Of a DNA stretch of 64,000 nt, positions 23,418-34,305 are shown piece after piece. The translations under genes and the position numbers were made by a program. This stretch comes from Prunus persica. Lineage: Eukaryota > Streptophyta > Magnoliopsida > Rosales > Rosaceae. Numbering within the stretch: position 1 is the first letter of the stretch; each line of letters begins with the position of its first letter. The stretch is from assembly GCF_000346465.2 (NCBI RefSeq), contig NC_034014.1:12004480-12068479 (forward strand). Direction: 5' to 3'. A model generated the notes under the pieces. The model ran no database searches. It worked only from the letters and a program-made list of their open reading frames with translations, and was not told the origin of the DNA.

Positions 23418-24208
23418 ATTGCTTGGTTTTGGCCTGGTAGGGTCATAATAGGTTGCAGTTTCAACGATTAACCAAGCTTTTGGGGATTAGAAATTCGAAA
23501 GCCCAGGATGTAGGATGACATCCCTATGAATCTTTCTTTGTAAACAGGATTAACATTGTGTCAGATGTGAGATATATGATTAGTATAATGTTTTGATACC
23601 CCGTATAGTAGATCTAAATCTTGTCAGGTAGGACCTTAATATGGGAAGGTCACTAAAAAAAACAAAGAGATTGATTCTTGTGAGTCGTGAGTTTTATGGT
23701 CCCGAACAAGAGATCAAACGAACAATCTATATAGTGGGAAACTGTCCAACGTAGAGACGTCTGTTGGAACATTCCTATCTTTTACCAATTTAAAAAAGAT
23801 GAAAGAATTAAACCAAATAAATATACACATCTGTTACCAATTTCTCGTTTCGTTTCAAAATATACTAACGCACACATATGCTCTCTTCAAACCACAAACT
23901 TGATGTAGATTAAGTCTAAGCAATTCTTCAGATTTTAAGATTTGTGTAACTATGCCTGAAGGACTTAATAATTGTGATAATGGTATGAAATTGTTCCTAT
24001 TCTTATTATATTTCTTAATCCTCTTTGTATTTTTATAAAAATGATTTTTCACTTTAACCTAATCTAAACTATAGGGAGGGGGTTCGAACTACTCTAGATA
24101 TAGTCAATTTAGTTAAGCCAAGTCTTATTTGCATCTTATAGTCAATTTATGAATGTTGTTGAAGTCAATATTTGCATCTTATTCATTGGTGAGAGTGGAG
24201 AGAGTCAA
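23418..24208. other. 3' UTR of the J-protein gene and intergenic DNA
   Basis: The first 150-250 bases after the stop are presumably 3' untranslated region. Beyond that the sequence is AT-rich with no supported frame or RNA. Confidence 0.4.
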
Positions 24209-24216
24209 AAGTTAAA

Positions 24217-24727
24217 GGCCAAAAGTCACTTTTGGTCCCTATAGTTTGGTACTTCAACCACTTTGGACCTTCTAGTTTCAATTCCGTCAATTTTGCCATT
24301 GTAGTTTCATATTTGTAGCAATTCAAGGACATGTTAGTATTCTTGACAATTTCTTCAACGATGCAAGGGGCAATTTGGTCAACCAAAAACCCTCGAGTGT
24401 AAAAGCTTGTTTGAAATTCTTCCAATTTCACATTAGGGCTCGAAATTCAACCATTAATCCCAATTTTTGAAGAACCCTAAATCCAAATGACCAATTTCAA
24501 GCCCTATATAATATGAAATTGGGGGAATTTCAGATGAGCTTCTATGCTCAAGGCTTTTGGATTGACTAAATTGCCCCTTGCACCGTCAAAGAAATTGACA
24601 GGAATACTAACTTGTCCTTGAATTGCTACAAATACAAAACTACAGGGTTAAAATTGACGGAATTGAAACTATAAGGTCGAAAGTGGTTGAAGTGCCAAAC
24701 TATAAGGACCAAAAGTGAGTTTTAGCC
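24217..24727. mobile_element. 511-bp foldback MITE with 8-bp target duplication
   Basis: Arms of about 190 bp (24217-24410 and 24540-24727) are inverted copies. The left begins GGCCAAAAGTCACTTTTGGT and the right, on the other strand, GGCTAAAACTCACTTTTGGT. AAGTTAAA flanks both ends (24209-24216 and 24728-24735). An 8-bp duplication suggests hAT; if one outer base belongs to the duplication it would be 9 bp, as in Mutator-like elements. No transposase. It lies between the J-protein gene and the LEA_2 pseudogene. Confidence 0.88.
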
Positions 24728-24735
24728 AAGTTAAA

Positions 24736-24860
24736 CCAATAGAGATTAGAATTGGAGGGAGAGGCCGCTTTCATCTGCGGCTTCAATCTCATGGATTGGG
24801 TAAGCTGATAAACCAGAGTGACATTATAGGAACTCGTATTCCATACAGAACCAAAACAAA

Positions 24861-24904
<44 letters not shown>

Positions 24905-25240
24905 ATGTTCATCTACAAGTTATATGTGCGTACGTACGAATTCGATCGTATGTAGAGTTCTTTTTCCTGCTGGGATTTAGAAAGTTGTGTGACAATACGG
25001 ATTCCATGCAACAAATAATTCAGTGGTTATCTGTCGTATTTAGGACTTAGAATTATGAACAAACTACTCCCCTAGTCACTATTTAAAAGACAAACTAACA
25101 CCACCACCAAAAACCAGAAATGAGGGCCTAGCTAGCTTTTCTTTATATTCATAATCTCCTCCCTCCTGCATTCATTCTTAGCAAGCAAACATACCCTAAA
25201 CTTGAAGACTGAATAAGGAGGAAAATCGGCAGACCAAAAG
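24736..25240 (+). promoter_or_regulatory. Upstream region of the LEA_2-like locus
   Basis: Contains a (GA)n microsatellite (24864-24899). A TATA-like TTTATATTCATAA near 25141, followed by a C/T-rich stretch and then an A-rich leader, looks like a plant promoter and 5' leader. There is no in-frame ATG: a TAA lies upstream in frame at 25214. Confidence 0.4.
24864..24899. repeat. (GA)n microsatellite
   Basis: About 18 uninterrupted GA units, roughly 340 bases upstream of the LEA_2-like frame. GA/CT tracts are common in plant promoters and leaders. Confidence 0.95.
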
Positions 25241-25941
25241 GTGAGTGCAGGTGTAGGTGAAGTTGATGAGGAAGCACCTCTGCTTCAGTCATCGTATCCA
25301 AAAAAGACCGGAAGGGTTAAGTCTCAGGATGCAGATAATGTAACCGCATTCATTATTTTCTGTCTTGTTATTTCCATGATTATTTGTTTTGTTTTCTCCG
25401 GCAGTTTATCTCCAAAAGGGTTCTCCACCCCAACCTTCCAACTGGGCTCATTTTCTGCTGACCCCTTCAGCGTCGACGTTTCTGCTACAAACCCTAAAAT
25501 AACTGCTCACTGTAACATCACTTTCTTCTTCACAAACCCTTATGGCAGCGACTGGCTAATTTATCGCAAGCTTGACGCTGAGGTCTTTACAAGAATGCGT
25601 TTCTTGGAGGCGCGTTCATCGACCCTTTTGTGCAGCAGCCAGAGGAGACCAAGCTGGTGCCGGTCGTCGTGGTTGCTTCTCCCACGGTCGTCAGCAACCA
25701 GATAGCGAAAGCCATTGATGCAGAAAAGAGCAGAACTGGAGTAAGTTTCAACGTGAAAATCCATGCAATCCTCCGTGTGAAAGGAGGGGGTTGGGAATGG
25801 ATTCTTAGTGGCCTTCAAAAATATGAAGTTTCTGTCGACTGTGAAAAGTTGAAGGTTCCATTCAATTCATCAAACACAACAGCAACGGCTGGATCAATAT
25901 TGCCAGGAGAGCCACGCAAATGCATTTTTCATTGGAAGTAA
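25241..25941 (+). pseudogene. NDR1/HIN1-like (LEA_2) protein gene, start lost and frameshifted
   Basis: The frame encodes an acidic N-terminus (VGEVDEEAPLLQSSYP), one transmembrane helix (about residues 35-57, TAFIIFCLVISMIICFVF) and a LEA_2 domain (VDVSATNPKITAHCNITF, then TNPYGSDW). That is the NHL family layout of short cytosolic tail, single membrane anchor and apoplastic LEA_2 fold, linked in Arabidopsis to defence. Two faults are visible. The expected initiator is GTG at 25241 with an in-frame stop 27 bases upstream and no ATG between. At 25586-25590 the run CTTTAC appears one T short, after which the domain continues in the next frame as NAFLGGAFIDPFVQQPEE and on to EPRKCIFHWK and the stop at 25939-25941. 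An assembly error could explain the frameshift, but hardly both changes. It is intronless, as usual for the family. Confidence 0.8.
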
Positions 25942-26497
25942 AAATTTCACAAATATTCGTAATTTTATCAATCGTCTTAAATATTTTCTCCAATTTAGCA
26001 TTATTGTTAACTAGTTGTATTACTTATTAATTCCATTATTTTCTAATTTTAAAATTAATTATGCCAAAATTTGGAGAATATATAGAATTGGTTTAACGAG
26101 TACTGCGAAGATGATATATATAATGTTAATAAAACTAGAGAAAACAGGTTTAAATAGAAAACTAACAAGGTTTAAGGGTTTAGATTATATAGGTTAAAAA
26201 TGTTGAATTGTTAGTCCAAAATAAAAAATTAGGCATATATAAAACAAAAATTTTCAATTGTGAGTCCAATTGTGTTTGTGTGTTTCTTTTACATAAAAAT
26301 TAATAGAAGTTTATTAGATCAAATGGACAAAAAGACTAGGTTTAGGGTTTAAGGTTTAGGCAAATAATTCGTTTTCCAATCATAAGGTGCCATATGGACA
26401 AGAAGAATATCTACCAGGTCAATTAATTGAGCCCATTTATTTATCTTAAATATGGGATATTCTCTTTATTTGGGAATATACCAATTAAAAGATAATA
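25942..26497. other. AT-rich intergenic DNA
   Basis: No supported gene, RNA or clear repeat. It separates the LEA_2 pseudogene from the gypsy element that starts abruptly, without a 5' LTR, near 26500. Confidence 0.4.
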
Positions 26498-26537
26498 TCA
26501 TCTGTTGAAATGATAATTTTCACTGAGTTTTTGCCAG

Positions 26538-27701
26538 TTGAGTTCTTCTCGAGTGAATCTGAAGTTGAGAAAGAAATTATTCAATGCAACATGGTTTCTG
26601 TGGAGGAATATGAGGTTGACACAGAGGTTGATGAGATTACCCTCCGCTCTGGTAGAAGTATTCCATCTACTGATAAAAATCAACAAAATGAGGAAGCTGA
26701 TTCCTCTAAAGACAAGAAGAAGGCAAATAAGAAAGAGATTAAGGTCTCCTCGTCGAAAAAGACTATTACAAGGGAAATTCCACCGTTCTCCTAAAAAACG
26801 AAGGACCCTAAGCCTAATACCGGTAAAACAAATGAGTCATCTTAAGAGCGTCCCCACTTCTTTAAGTGTCTATGACGCTTTACAAATGTCGAGAGAGCTT
26901 AGCAAAGCACTGGTAATGGCTTTAATAAGTCCGGATTTATACAAGTCGTGTTTCAAATCAACAAATGTCCACACAATTGAAATCTCGAAGTTTTGTGCAT
27001 CTTGTTTGGCAGCAATTACTTTTGGTGAAGATGACTTTTTACTTGGGTCCAAATTCTATAACTGACCTCTCTACGTCACTGGCGAAGTTGGAGGTGCAAC
27101 CATTAATCAAATCCTGTTAGATTGTGGTTCGGCCGTGAATCTTATCTCGTTAAAGATGCTCTATACTATAGGGATGAGTGCCCAACAGTTGTCTCCCTCC
27201 ATACGGACTATTCAAGGGTTCAGCCCACTTGGGAAAAAAGCCATGGGCTCTATTGCACTGCAAATGGAAACAGGGGACCTATATTCAGACTCCCTATTCC
27301 ATGTTATCGATGCTGACACTTTATACAACGTCTTGCTACGATGCCCATGGCTCTATACATATGGCGTAGTCCCTTCTACACTTCATCAGTGCTTCAAATA
27401 CTTGGTGGATGAGGAAGTCAAGAGCGTTTCAGCCTACATGGGCCCGTTTAGAGGCGAAAAGGTAAATTACTCTTATGTGAAGTTTTATGATCCACCTGGT
27501 CTCTCATTTACACAACCATCAAAGGTTGATCAAGACAATAAAGGAGCGATTATCGAAGCAAGAAAATCACAGAAGGCAGAAGCACCCAAACCCTCAAAGG
27601 TACTTTATGTGAAGCTAACACCTCGTGGTGCGTCGTCCTCAAAAGGTGAAGAAGCCCCGATTTCAAAGACACCCAAGCCAAAGATAATTGTCAAAACTTG
27701 A
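26538..27701 (+). pseudogene. gag C-terminus and aspartic protease of the deleted gypsy element
   Basis: The gag end carries SVYDALQMSRELSKALVMAL, known from Tat/Ogre polyproteins. The protease part has ILLDCGSAVNLISLKML, where the usual active-site D-S/T-G reads DCGS, then IQGFSPLGKKAMGSIALQME and the C-terminal CPWLYTYGVVPSTLHQCF. A frame break and a stop near 27063 separate gag from protease. The protease frame itself is open for 188 codons. Retropepsins cut the polyprotein during particle maturation; this copy cannot be part of one continuous polyprotein. Confidence 0.7.
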
Positions 27702-27734
27702 AAAAAAAAACCTAGTGAAAAGGAAACAGGGTCG

Positions 27735-28448
27735 TTGAAACAAACAATGGAGTCACATATGACAACAAGTTACACTCATCCCATACGAAAGATCAATCAG
27801 TTTATCTCAGGAGGCAGTTTGGTCATTTCAACTACTTTTAGTAAAAACGATGGCCCGAATAAGTTAGTCCACAAAAAGGCATCATTACTAGAAACAACAT
27901 CTACTCCATTAAATATAAAACTCCAAGGCCGTAAAGCAAAGAAAAGCAATGGCCTCACAGTTCAAAATAATAGTAGCATGCTTAAAGTGTCTCTTCCAAG
28001 GCCACAACCAGAAGCTTCTGAGCCCGAAGTGCTCACTAATATGGAACAAGCTATGTTTAGACAAGATGAGGTGAATACAAGGCCGCTTCGCATCTCTGTG
28101 TTCAAACGCCTAGGGGGTAGACAACCACCCTACATCTCAGTCTTTCAACGCTTAGAGAACCTTTCCAATTCTCAACAAGAGAAAGTCCATAATAAAAGAA
28201 AATGGAAGGTTAAGAGTCAAGAGAGAGTAGTGATCAAAACAGTCAAAGGGGTGAAAATAAAGGATGACCTTGTCCAAGTCAACTGCGCCTCTTTCAAAGA
28301 AACAGTGGACCAAGATGATAACCCTCCAGATATCGAGGAATTCATTGACATAGTCCAACCAGCTCCACCACAAATGAAGGAGAAAGGTCAAGCCACAATT
28401 GATGATCTCCAGGAAATTAATCTTGGTACAGCTGACAAACCCAGATGA
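27735..28448 (+). pseudogene. Linker between protease and reverse transcriptase (gypsy)
   Basis: An open frame of 237 codons with repeated RPLRISVFKRLG / PPYISVFQRLEN motifs, a Lys-rich stretch and the closing IDDLQEINLGTADKPR. In Tat/Ogre elements the last motif stands just ahead of RT. Here the frame stops and the DNA jumps to the integrase C-terminus. The linker has no known enzymatic role. Confidence 0.6.
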
Positions 28449-28790
28449 AAATGCAAATATGAGATTGGTAGAACTGGAAGCTCTATATGAGAAAAGGCTG
28501 GCAGTTCAACAAAGGCTGGAAATATATCAAGCTCAGGTTGCATGGGCATTCAATAGAAAAGTTAAGTTCAGATCTTTCTCAATTGGAGATTTGGTTTTAA
28601 CTATCTGAAGACCCTTTGTCATTATCAAGAAAATGCATGGTAAGATTGAACCCAAATAGGAGGGGCCCTACGTCATTACTAAGGTTTTCTCCAAGGGTGC
28701 CTATGAGTTGTCAAACACCGAAGGCAAATGCATTTATCTTTGCGTGAATGGAAAATTAGTCAAGAAGTTTTATGCTTGACGGTTTGAAAA
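28425..28790 (+). pseudogene. Integrase C-terminal region joined directly to the pre-RT linker
   Basis: The frame reads LTNPDENANMRLVELEAL, RLAVQQRLEIYQAQVAWAFN and FRSFSIGDLVLT, the C-terminal part of Ty3/gypsy integrase. After a TGA (near 28606) it goes on as GPYVITKVFSKGAYELSN, the SH3-like end. Nothing of RT, RNase H or the catalytic core precedes it, so this is the right side of a large internal deletion. Confidence 0.75.
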
Positions 28791-28798
28791 TGCCTGTT

Positions 28799-29010
28799 GA
28801 ACTGAAAACCCGCAAGGGCGGTTCAAGCAAAAGTTAGGGCGAAGAGTAAAAAAACAAAACCGTTGGACTAAAAACCCGAAAAGGCAGTTCAAGCAAAAGC
28901 TAGGGTAAATAAAAATGCTCATTAGGATAAAACCCTAAAAGGGCGGCCAAAGAAAAAGTTCAAGCCTTAAAAAAAAAAAAACAAAACTTGGGTTGAAAAC
29001 CAGAAAGGGC
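28799..29010 (+). repeat. Tandem repeats in the gypsy 3' untranslated region
   Basis: Four degenerate copies of about 55-60 bp sharing GAAAACCCGCAAGGGCGGTT and CAAGCAAAAGTTAGGG. They occupy the same position (between integrase and the 3' LTR) as the minisatellite at 7457-7884 in the first Tat-type element, though the sequence differs. Confidence 0.75.
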
Positions 29011-29095
29011 GGCCCAAGCAGAGGAACTACAGCGGCTTGATCCCTCAAAAGGGGTACGTATACAGTCTAGTCTTGCCACTAAATGCGGCCACAAA

Positions 29096-31921
29096 TGTAA
29101 GAACCCAAACCAAAATATCTAAAAATCGAGAGCCAAAAGACGATTTTGCCCTCGCATATTTTAAAAGGGGAAATTTTGACTTTTTGATCGGAAAAGAATT
29201 TGGCAATTCCGCTTACGCCGTTGCGTAGAGCACGGCGAAACGAGTTCGTAGACATGGAGTAGACCCGAACTGGAGTTGTAATGAAGAAGTTACGGTCAAA
29301 ATACTCACGAGGGCAAAATGGAAATTTTGGGAGATCATTTTTTTTTTTAAATCTGTTTTAGTCTCTCACTCTCTCATTCTCTCACTCTCTCTCTCTCTCT
29401 CTCTCCCTCTCTCTCTCCCTCCCGATAGTTCAGAAAAAAAAAAAAAAACCAGAAGGGCAGCCACCTTCCAAGCCACCCCGACCCTCCGGAACGGACCCAG
29501 CAGCACCGGCCAGCTCCCGCCAGCAACCTCAGCCCGTCCGCCGCCCCTGCTGGAGCCGCTGGAAACTGCTGGAAAACGCAGCAGTTTTGGCCGATTTTCC
29601 AACCTCAGTTTCTCCCTCATCCGGACACCAAATCAGTCGTGTGAGGTATCGATTTCTACATATTTTTCGTGCTCTAACTGATGGTTGGCTGGGTTTAGAT
29701 CGATTTCACCTTTAGGTTGCTTAATTTTCGATTTGAAATTGGCCGAACTTCGGCCGCCGGAATCGGCCCTTTCCGGCCACTTTTCGGGGGTTGTCCAAGA
29801 ACAAAAGTGACTCCAAATGGGGTGTTTTACCTAGGGTAGGAGTTTGGAGTCTCGGTTCCAAGATTGTTTTTCGGCACACCCGAATTGCTTTGGACACCCA
29901 ATCGGTCCGCGCGTGTGGCGGCGCGTGGACCAGGGTGGTGGCACGGCTCTGGCCATTTTTGAGACCCTCGTGCCATCACGAGCGCGTAGGATTTCGCGGA
30001 ACTCAATTCGGAGTCCGTTTGAGCCCCGAACGGATTTTTCCATAATATGCGATTTCCGGGTGCAGTGTCGTCTAGCCGTTGGATCGCACCCCATTTCGGA
30101 TATGTTGTCCTACATTGTTTCAGGATCGTGTAGGATTCAACGGATTTCGAATCGGAGTCCCGGATACTCCGGAATCTCGAACCCTAGGGCTAGGGTTAGA
30201 GTTTTAAGCGATAACGCGATTTTGGCCGGTCCGACCGTCCATTTCGGACCAAACTCGCAGGACATGGGTTTTACACAGTGAGGAACCTCTAGAGAATCCC
30301 AGATCGGCCATCGGAGATCGTGGACCCCACGGGGTTCCGGATCGGCCGGTCTAACAGTTTATCGCTTTGTAAGGTTTCCGGTCTTTTAAGGCCATTCTGG
30401 ACATAGAGTTGACTTTACAATGAGAGCACATATTTCTAGGAGCCGGGGGTCAGGGTATTTAATTTAATGTTTTTATTGAGCAGTTTAGTAATTGAATATT
30501 CATGGTTAAACAGGCATCAGAGGCCAAACTGAACCACAGGAGGGACCTTCAAGAGGTCCAGCTAGCTCGGACCAGCAGTGAGTGGACCTTTCTTTTTTAA
30601 ATGATTTTCTGAATCAGTTTTATTCAGTGTGATTTATTCCTATGAATTTAAAGATTTCTTCTATACATTGCTTAGCTGATTTTGCTAAAGTTATTTGGAC
30701 AGCAGACTTTGAGATTTATGATTCAGAAATATCTATCAGATTTTATCAGAATACAGAGGATGTCAGATTTTATCCAAGATAATTATTTTAGACCACCATG
30801 AATTATAGAAAGCAGAGTTTGAGTTTTCTATCAGATAAAAAGGGCATCACAGTTATAGATTGAATAAAGATTCAGTTATTCATCAGATCTTTCAGAAAGA
30901 TTATGATATTTATATTTGATATTTTCTCAGCAGTTAATATTTTCTTAAACCACTGTGGGTACCCGGTTACAGAAACAGGTGGCCGTCAAATAAGACGATG
31001 TCTACGGACATCCAGATTTGCCTTCGGTTTATGTTGCCTTCGGATATGATGATGTCTACAGACATCCAGTTTACTTTCAGTTACGTCAGTGCACTTGACA
31101 TTTGCCTCACGAGTTTTGGGGACGCCCGGACCGTGAGTGCCAGGATTGCGGATCAGGCTGACTACGGTCTCCTGAATCCTGCCAGTTTGCGGCTCGGATA
31201 CACTATGTGTCGCCGAGACCTGCCAGGGGAGTTGACGGATTTACAGAGGATTTGACAGTTTTACAGGGGTACACCTAGGTGGTAGTTTTAAAGAAATTTC
31301 ATTGCTTTTATGCACATATTGATTTCAGTGATTTTACTCAATATTTCCTTGGTATTGCGCATATCCTACATCTGGATATATATATATATATATAGATGTA
31401 TATATTTATGTGAATGCTTGAATTTACCCTAATTCAGTGCAGTTTACATATTCAGTCTTATGATTATCATTGTTTTTACAGTGGGGGTTATTATGTTCAT
31501 ACACTGTTTGAGAACTCTATTTTGGTCCACTCACACTCTTAATGTTTTGCGCTCCCCAGGCCGTAGAAGAACGAAGGAAACCACTCGGGCCATCATCCTA
31601 GCTTCCGACCCACCACCAAAGTGTAGGAGTTCGTTGTAACTCTTTTGTAAATCCTGTAAATTTGTATAGAAATGCTCTGAGATCTTGTTGAACAATAGGA
31701 CTGGTAGGATTTTTGAGACTGTTTGACAGGTGGAAGACTTTGTGTTTGGTCAAAATACAGGGTAGACTCTGCCGGATTTTCGGCAGAAGTCGAAAGTAAA
31801 TTTTAAGAAATTTGTTTAATAAAAGGGTAAAAAGGTCATTCGTGCCCGGCATTCGCCAGGTGTCGGACACGCACAGGATTCGGCTCGGATTCCAAAGCGG
31901 AAATTGGGTCGGGTCCTGTCA
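29096..31921 (+). mobile_element. Solo LTR B (2826 bp) with ACAAA target duplication
   Basis: Begins TGTAAGAACCCAAACC and ends AATTGGGTCGGGTCCTGTCA. ACAAA stands on both sides (29091-29095 and 31922-31926). Same family as solo LTR A but opposite orientation; by eye about 80% alike. Landmarks include GGAGCCGGGGGTCAGGG near 30442 and GGTGTCGGACACGCACAGG near 31859. A CT-rich tract lies at 29361-29423 and a (TA)n run near 31377-31394. Removing it and one ACAAA rejoins the interrupted gypsy 3' region, so it is nested in and younger than that element. Its small open frames are not genes. Confidence 0.9.
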
Positions 31922-32069
31922 ACAAATCCATTTTTTCCTTTCTTCCCCTAAAAATCAAGGGGTGAATTACGTATGGCTGGATCCCTTTACAGGATATGTA
32001 GGCAACTTAGCCCAAAAGGCTAAGTGCAGCCATAAATCACCAAAAATCCTATCATCCACCAAAGTTTTG

Positions 32070-32650
32070 TGTGTTGTATGATGTAAGTACTCAAAAAAAA
32101 AAAAATTAGCATGAGTATAAATAAAAAAAATTCATTCAATACTAGTTAAGGTGGATGAATTTAGGATATTATCATCAATTAGAGATAATCAAATCTCTAA
32201 TTGACTCAATCTCTCCATTTAGGGGAAAGAATATCTTCCTTCCAAATAAGGACATATTCTTTGAAAAATCCTATATGGCTAGAGCCCTATAAATACATAG
32301 TCACATTCAACACACGAGATAATTCCAAAACCTAGCAAAAATCCCCCGAAACTCTCTCTCTCTCTAGCTGATGGCCTTCCTAGTCGCCGGCCTCTCCCAC
32401 TTTTGTCTCTCCCAGACGGCCAAGTGTCGCCACACATGGCTCCTGTCACCCGACTCTCCCTGTGAGAGAAAACTTCGTACCCTTTTTAGCTATTGCTTCT
32501 TAAAGATTCAATCGAACTAACTTAGGCATTGGAAGGCCTTTGGCCAACACCCCCCCTGGTGTGGTATTTTACTCCTGTTTGTTTCACAGGAATCGAGGAA
32601 GAGAGAGAATGAAGCTCAAAAGAGGAAGGATCTACACGCAAATATTTTCA
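32070..32650 (+). mobile_element. LTR-like block, Tat/gypsy type (second copy)
   Basis: Homologous to 15792-16470 in the same orientation. Both share CCCTATAAATACAT-like TATA sequence (32288 here), TCTCTCT tracts, AACTTAGGCATTGGAAGGCC, CTTTGGCCAACAC and GATCGAGGAAGAGAGAGA-like wording. It follows the 3' region of the deleted gypsy element and is the best candidate for that element's 3' LTR. Exact ends are not resolved. Confidence 0.55.
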
Positions 32651-33458
32651 CGTGAGAAGTATGCACAAACAGCTCCCAAAAAAATATCTACAAAGAATAG
32701 CTCCCAAAAAATAACTTTTATAAACTCCCTCTCTAGCTACTACAATAGTTGCCTTGAATTGAATCCAATTACATCAATGGTCATGATAGTTGCCTTAAAT
32801 CTAATCCATTCCATCAAGGACAAAACTGGCCGTTAACCAGCATGACTCTCATGACTAAGAAACCCATCAAACTCAACAAAGTTTATGGAATTATGAAAGA
32901 AAAACAACACAGACAACTCATAGTTTATGGACTTTATTGAACAAACTAAACCAAAATTAAAAAGTTGAAACAACGCCGACAGAAGTAAAACCAACTGCCA
33001 CTAATCTTCTTTAGGGCCACAACACACCAATAAGTAGTGGATCATGCCGCAACACCTAAAAAAGCAGCCTCGCAAGATGAGGCAACCAACCTTGATTTGA
33101 GACAATAGATCTGTCAAAGAAAGGGTAGATTGCCATAGATCCACCAAAAACTGGAGAAACGCCGAGAAGCTATGTCTACTAGAAATTCTTTTCAATATTA
33201 TTCCATAAGTATATGGTTATGTCATGTTCCATATACTAGAAGTCTTATATGAGTTTAATTACCTAGACTAGAGGTGGCTTATGGGTTAATTACCTAGACT
33301 AAGGTAGTTTATGGGTTTAATTACCTGGACTAAAGGTGGTTTATGGGTTTAAAGAAAAGAATTCAGCCATTTGTATTTATAACAAGCCCTCAATCGTTAT
33401 TTCAATTATGGAAATGACAGAGTTAGTGCATTAATTATAAAGTACTTGTTATATGTTT
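32651..33458. other. Intergenic DNA
   Basis: No supported gene. It contains only the short tandem repeat at 33254-33350. Confidence 0.4.
33254..33350. repeat. Three tandem copies of an about 32-bp unit
   Basis: Units at about 33254, 33286 and 33316 share TTAATTACCTAGACTA and GGTGGTTTATGGG. They differ by a few bases, so this is a moderately old local duplication. Confidence 0.8.
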
Positions 33459-34305
33459 TTTTTTTTAAAAGAAAAGAGAATTCATTCATAGAACCAAAGA
33501 CGTACAAAGAACGACATAATACAGTGGTCTCGTTAAAATCTTCCTAGGACAACCTCATGGGACAAACCTCAAGGGAGGAAAGAGTACCACACATGTCATG
33601 AACTAACAAGAGAGTCCAATTCAAATCACTTTGGACCATTACAATAATAGAACAAATCAAAAACGAAAACTAACACATAGACCTCGGGCAAGAACTGCAA
33701 CTATAGCTTAATACAGTAGACTCACATGAGAGGACCACAAAACATCCCAACTGTCAAAAGAAGCATTCTATGAGCAAAACTTTGACACCAAAACAAACTG
33801 CAAGGCATACCATAGTAGAAACTATGAGAGAACACGCAGGAGGAACACATAAATAATAGAAAAATGACTCCTGAGAAGCACTCCACTTCAACTCAAAACT
33901 AGACAAAGAAAACCTCCTATGACCAAGCATAGTTCTTTGGTCAACGCAGAGTAGAGAAGAGCACCACATCCCAACAACTACCACCAACGTCGATGTTGTC
34001 GCCGCCGTTTAAATAAAGATAAAACATCAGTCACCAGGTATCACAACTCTCCCGAGGAGAGATACAATCCAGCGTCACCACATAAACAACAATAAAAGAA
34101 CCCTTGAGAAGCACTCCACTTCAACTCATAACCAAACAAAGAAAACCTCCTATGACCAAGCATAGTTATTTGGTCGGCGTAGAGTAGAGAAGGGCACCAC
34201 ATCCCTACAACTACCACCAACGTCGCTACTGCTACCGCTGTTGAAACAAAGACAAAACATCAATCACCAAGTATAACAACTCTCCCGAAGAGAGACACAA
34301 TCCAG
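33459..34305 (-). mobile_element. Possible 5'-truncated LINE 3' end, with an internal tandem duplication
   Basis: On the minus strand the block ends TGAATGAATTCTCTTTTCTT followed by an A-rich tail (the T-run at 33459), as many plant LINE copies do. No RT is present. Inside, a unit of about 230 bp is present twice (33847-34078 and 34079-34304), sharing GAGAAGCACTCCACTTCAAC and CCTCCTATGACCAAGCATAG. LINE assignment is tentative; the duplication is directly visible. Confidence 0.4.

Larger units (their letters stand above)
26498..29095 (+). mobile_element. Internally deleted Tat/Ogre-type Ty3/gypsy element
   Basis: In order: the end of gag (DEITLRSGRSIP near 26630), a retropepsin region (27065-27701), the linker before RT (27735-28448), then directly the integrase C-terminal region (28425-28790) and four degenerate tandem repeats (28799-29010). 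RT, RNase H and the integrase core are missing. The 5' LTR and most of gag are absent too. The 3' side is interrupted at ACAAA by solo LTR B (29096-31921) and resumes at 31922, leading to an LTR-like block at 32070-32650. Confidence 0.75.

Noticed and set aside
29844..30281. 145-codon plus-strand frame
   Set aside because: Lies entirely inside solo LTR B, and the equivalent region of solo LTR A is broken, so it is not a gene.
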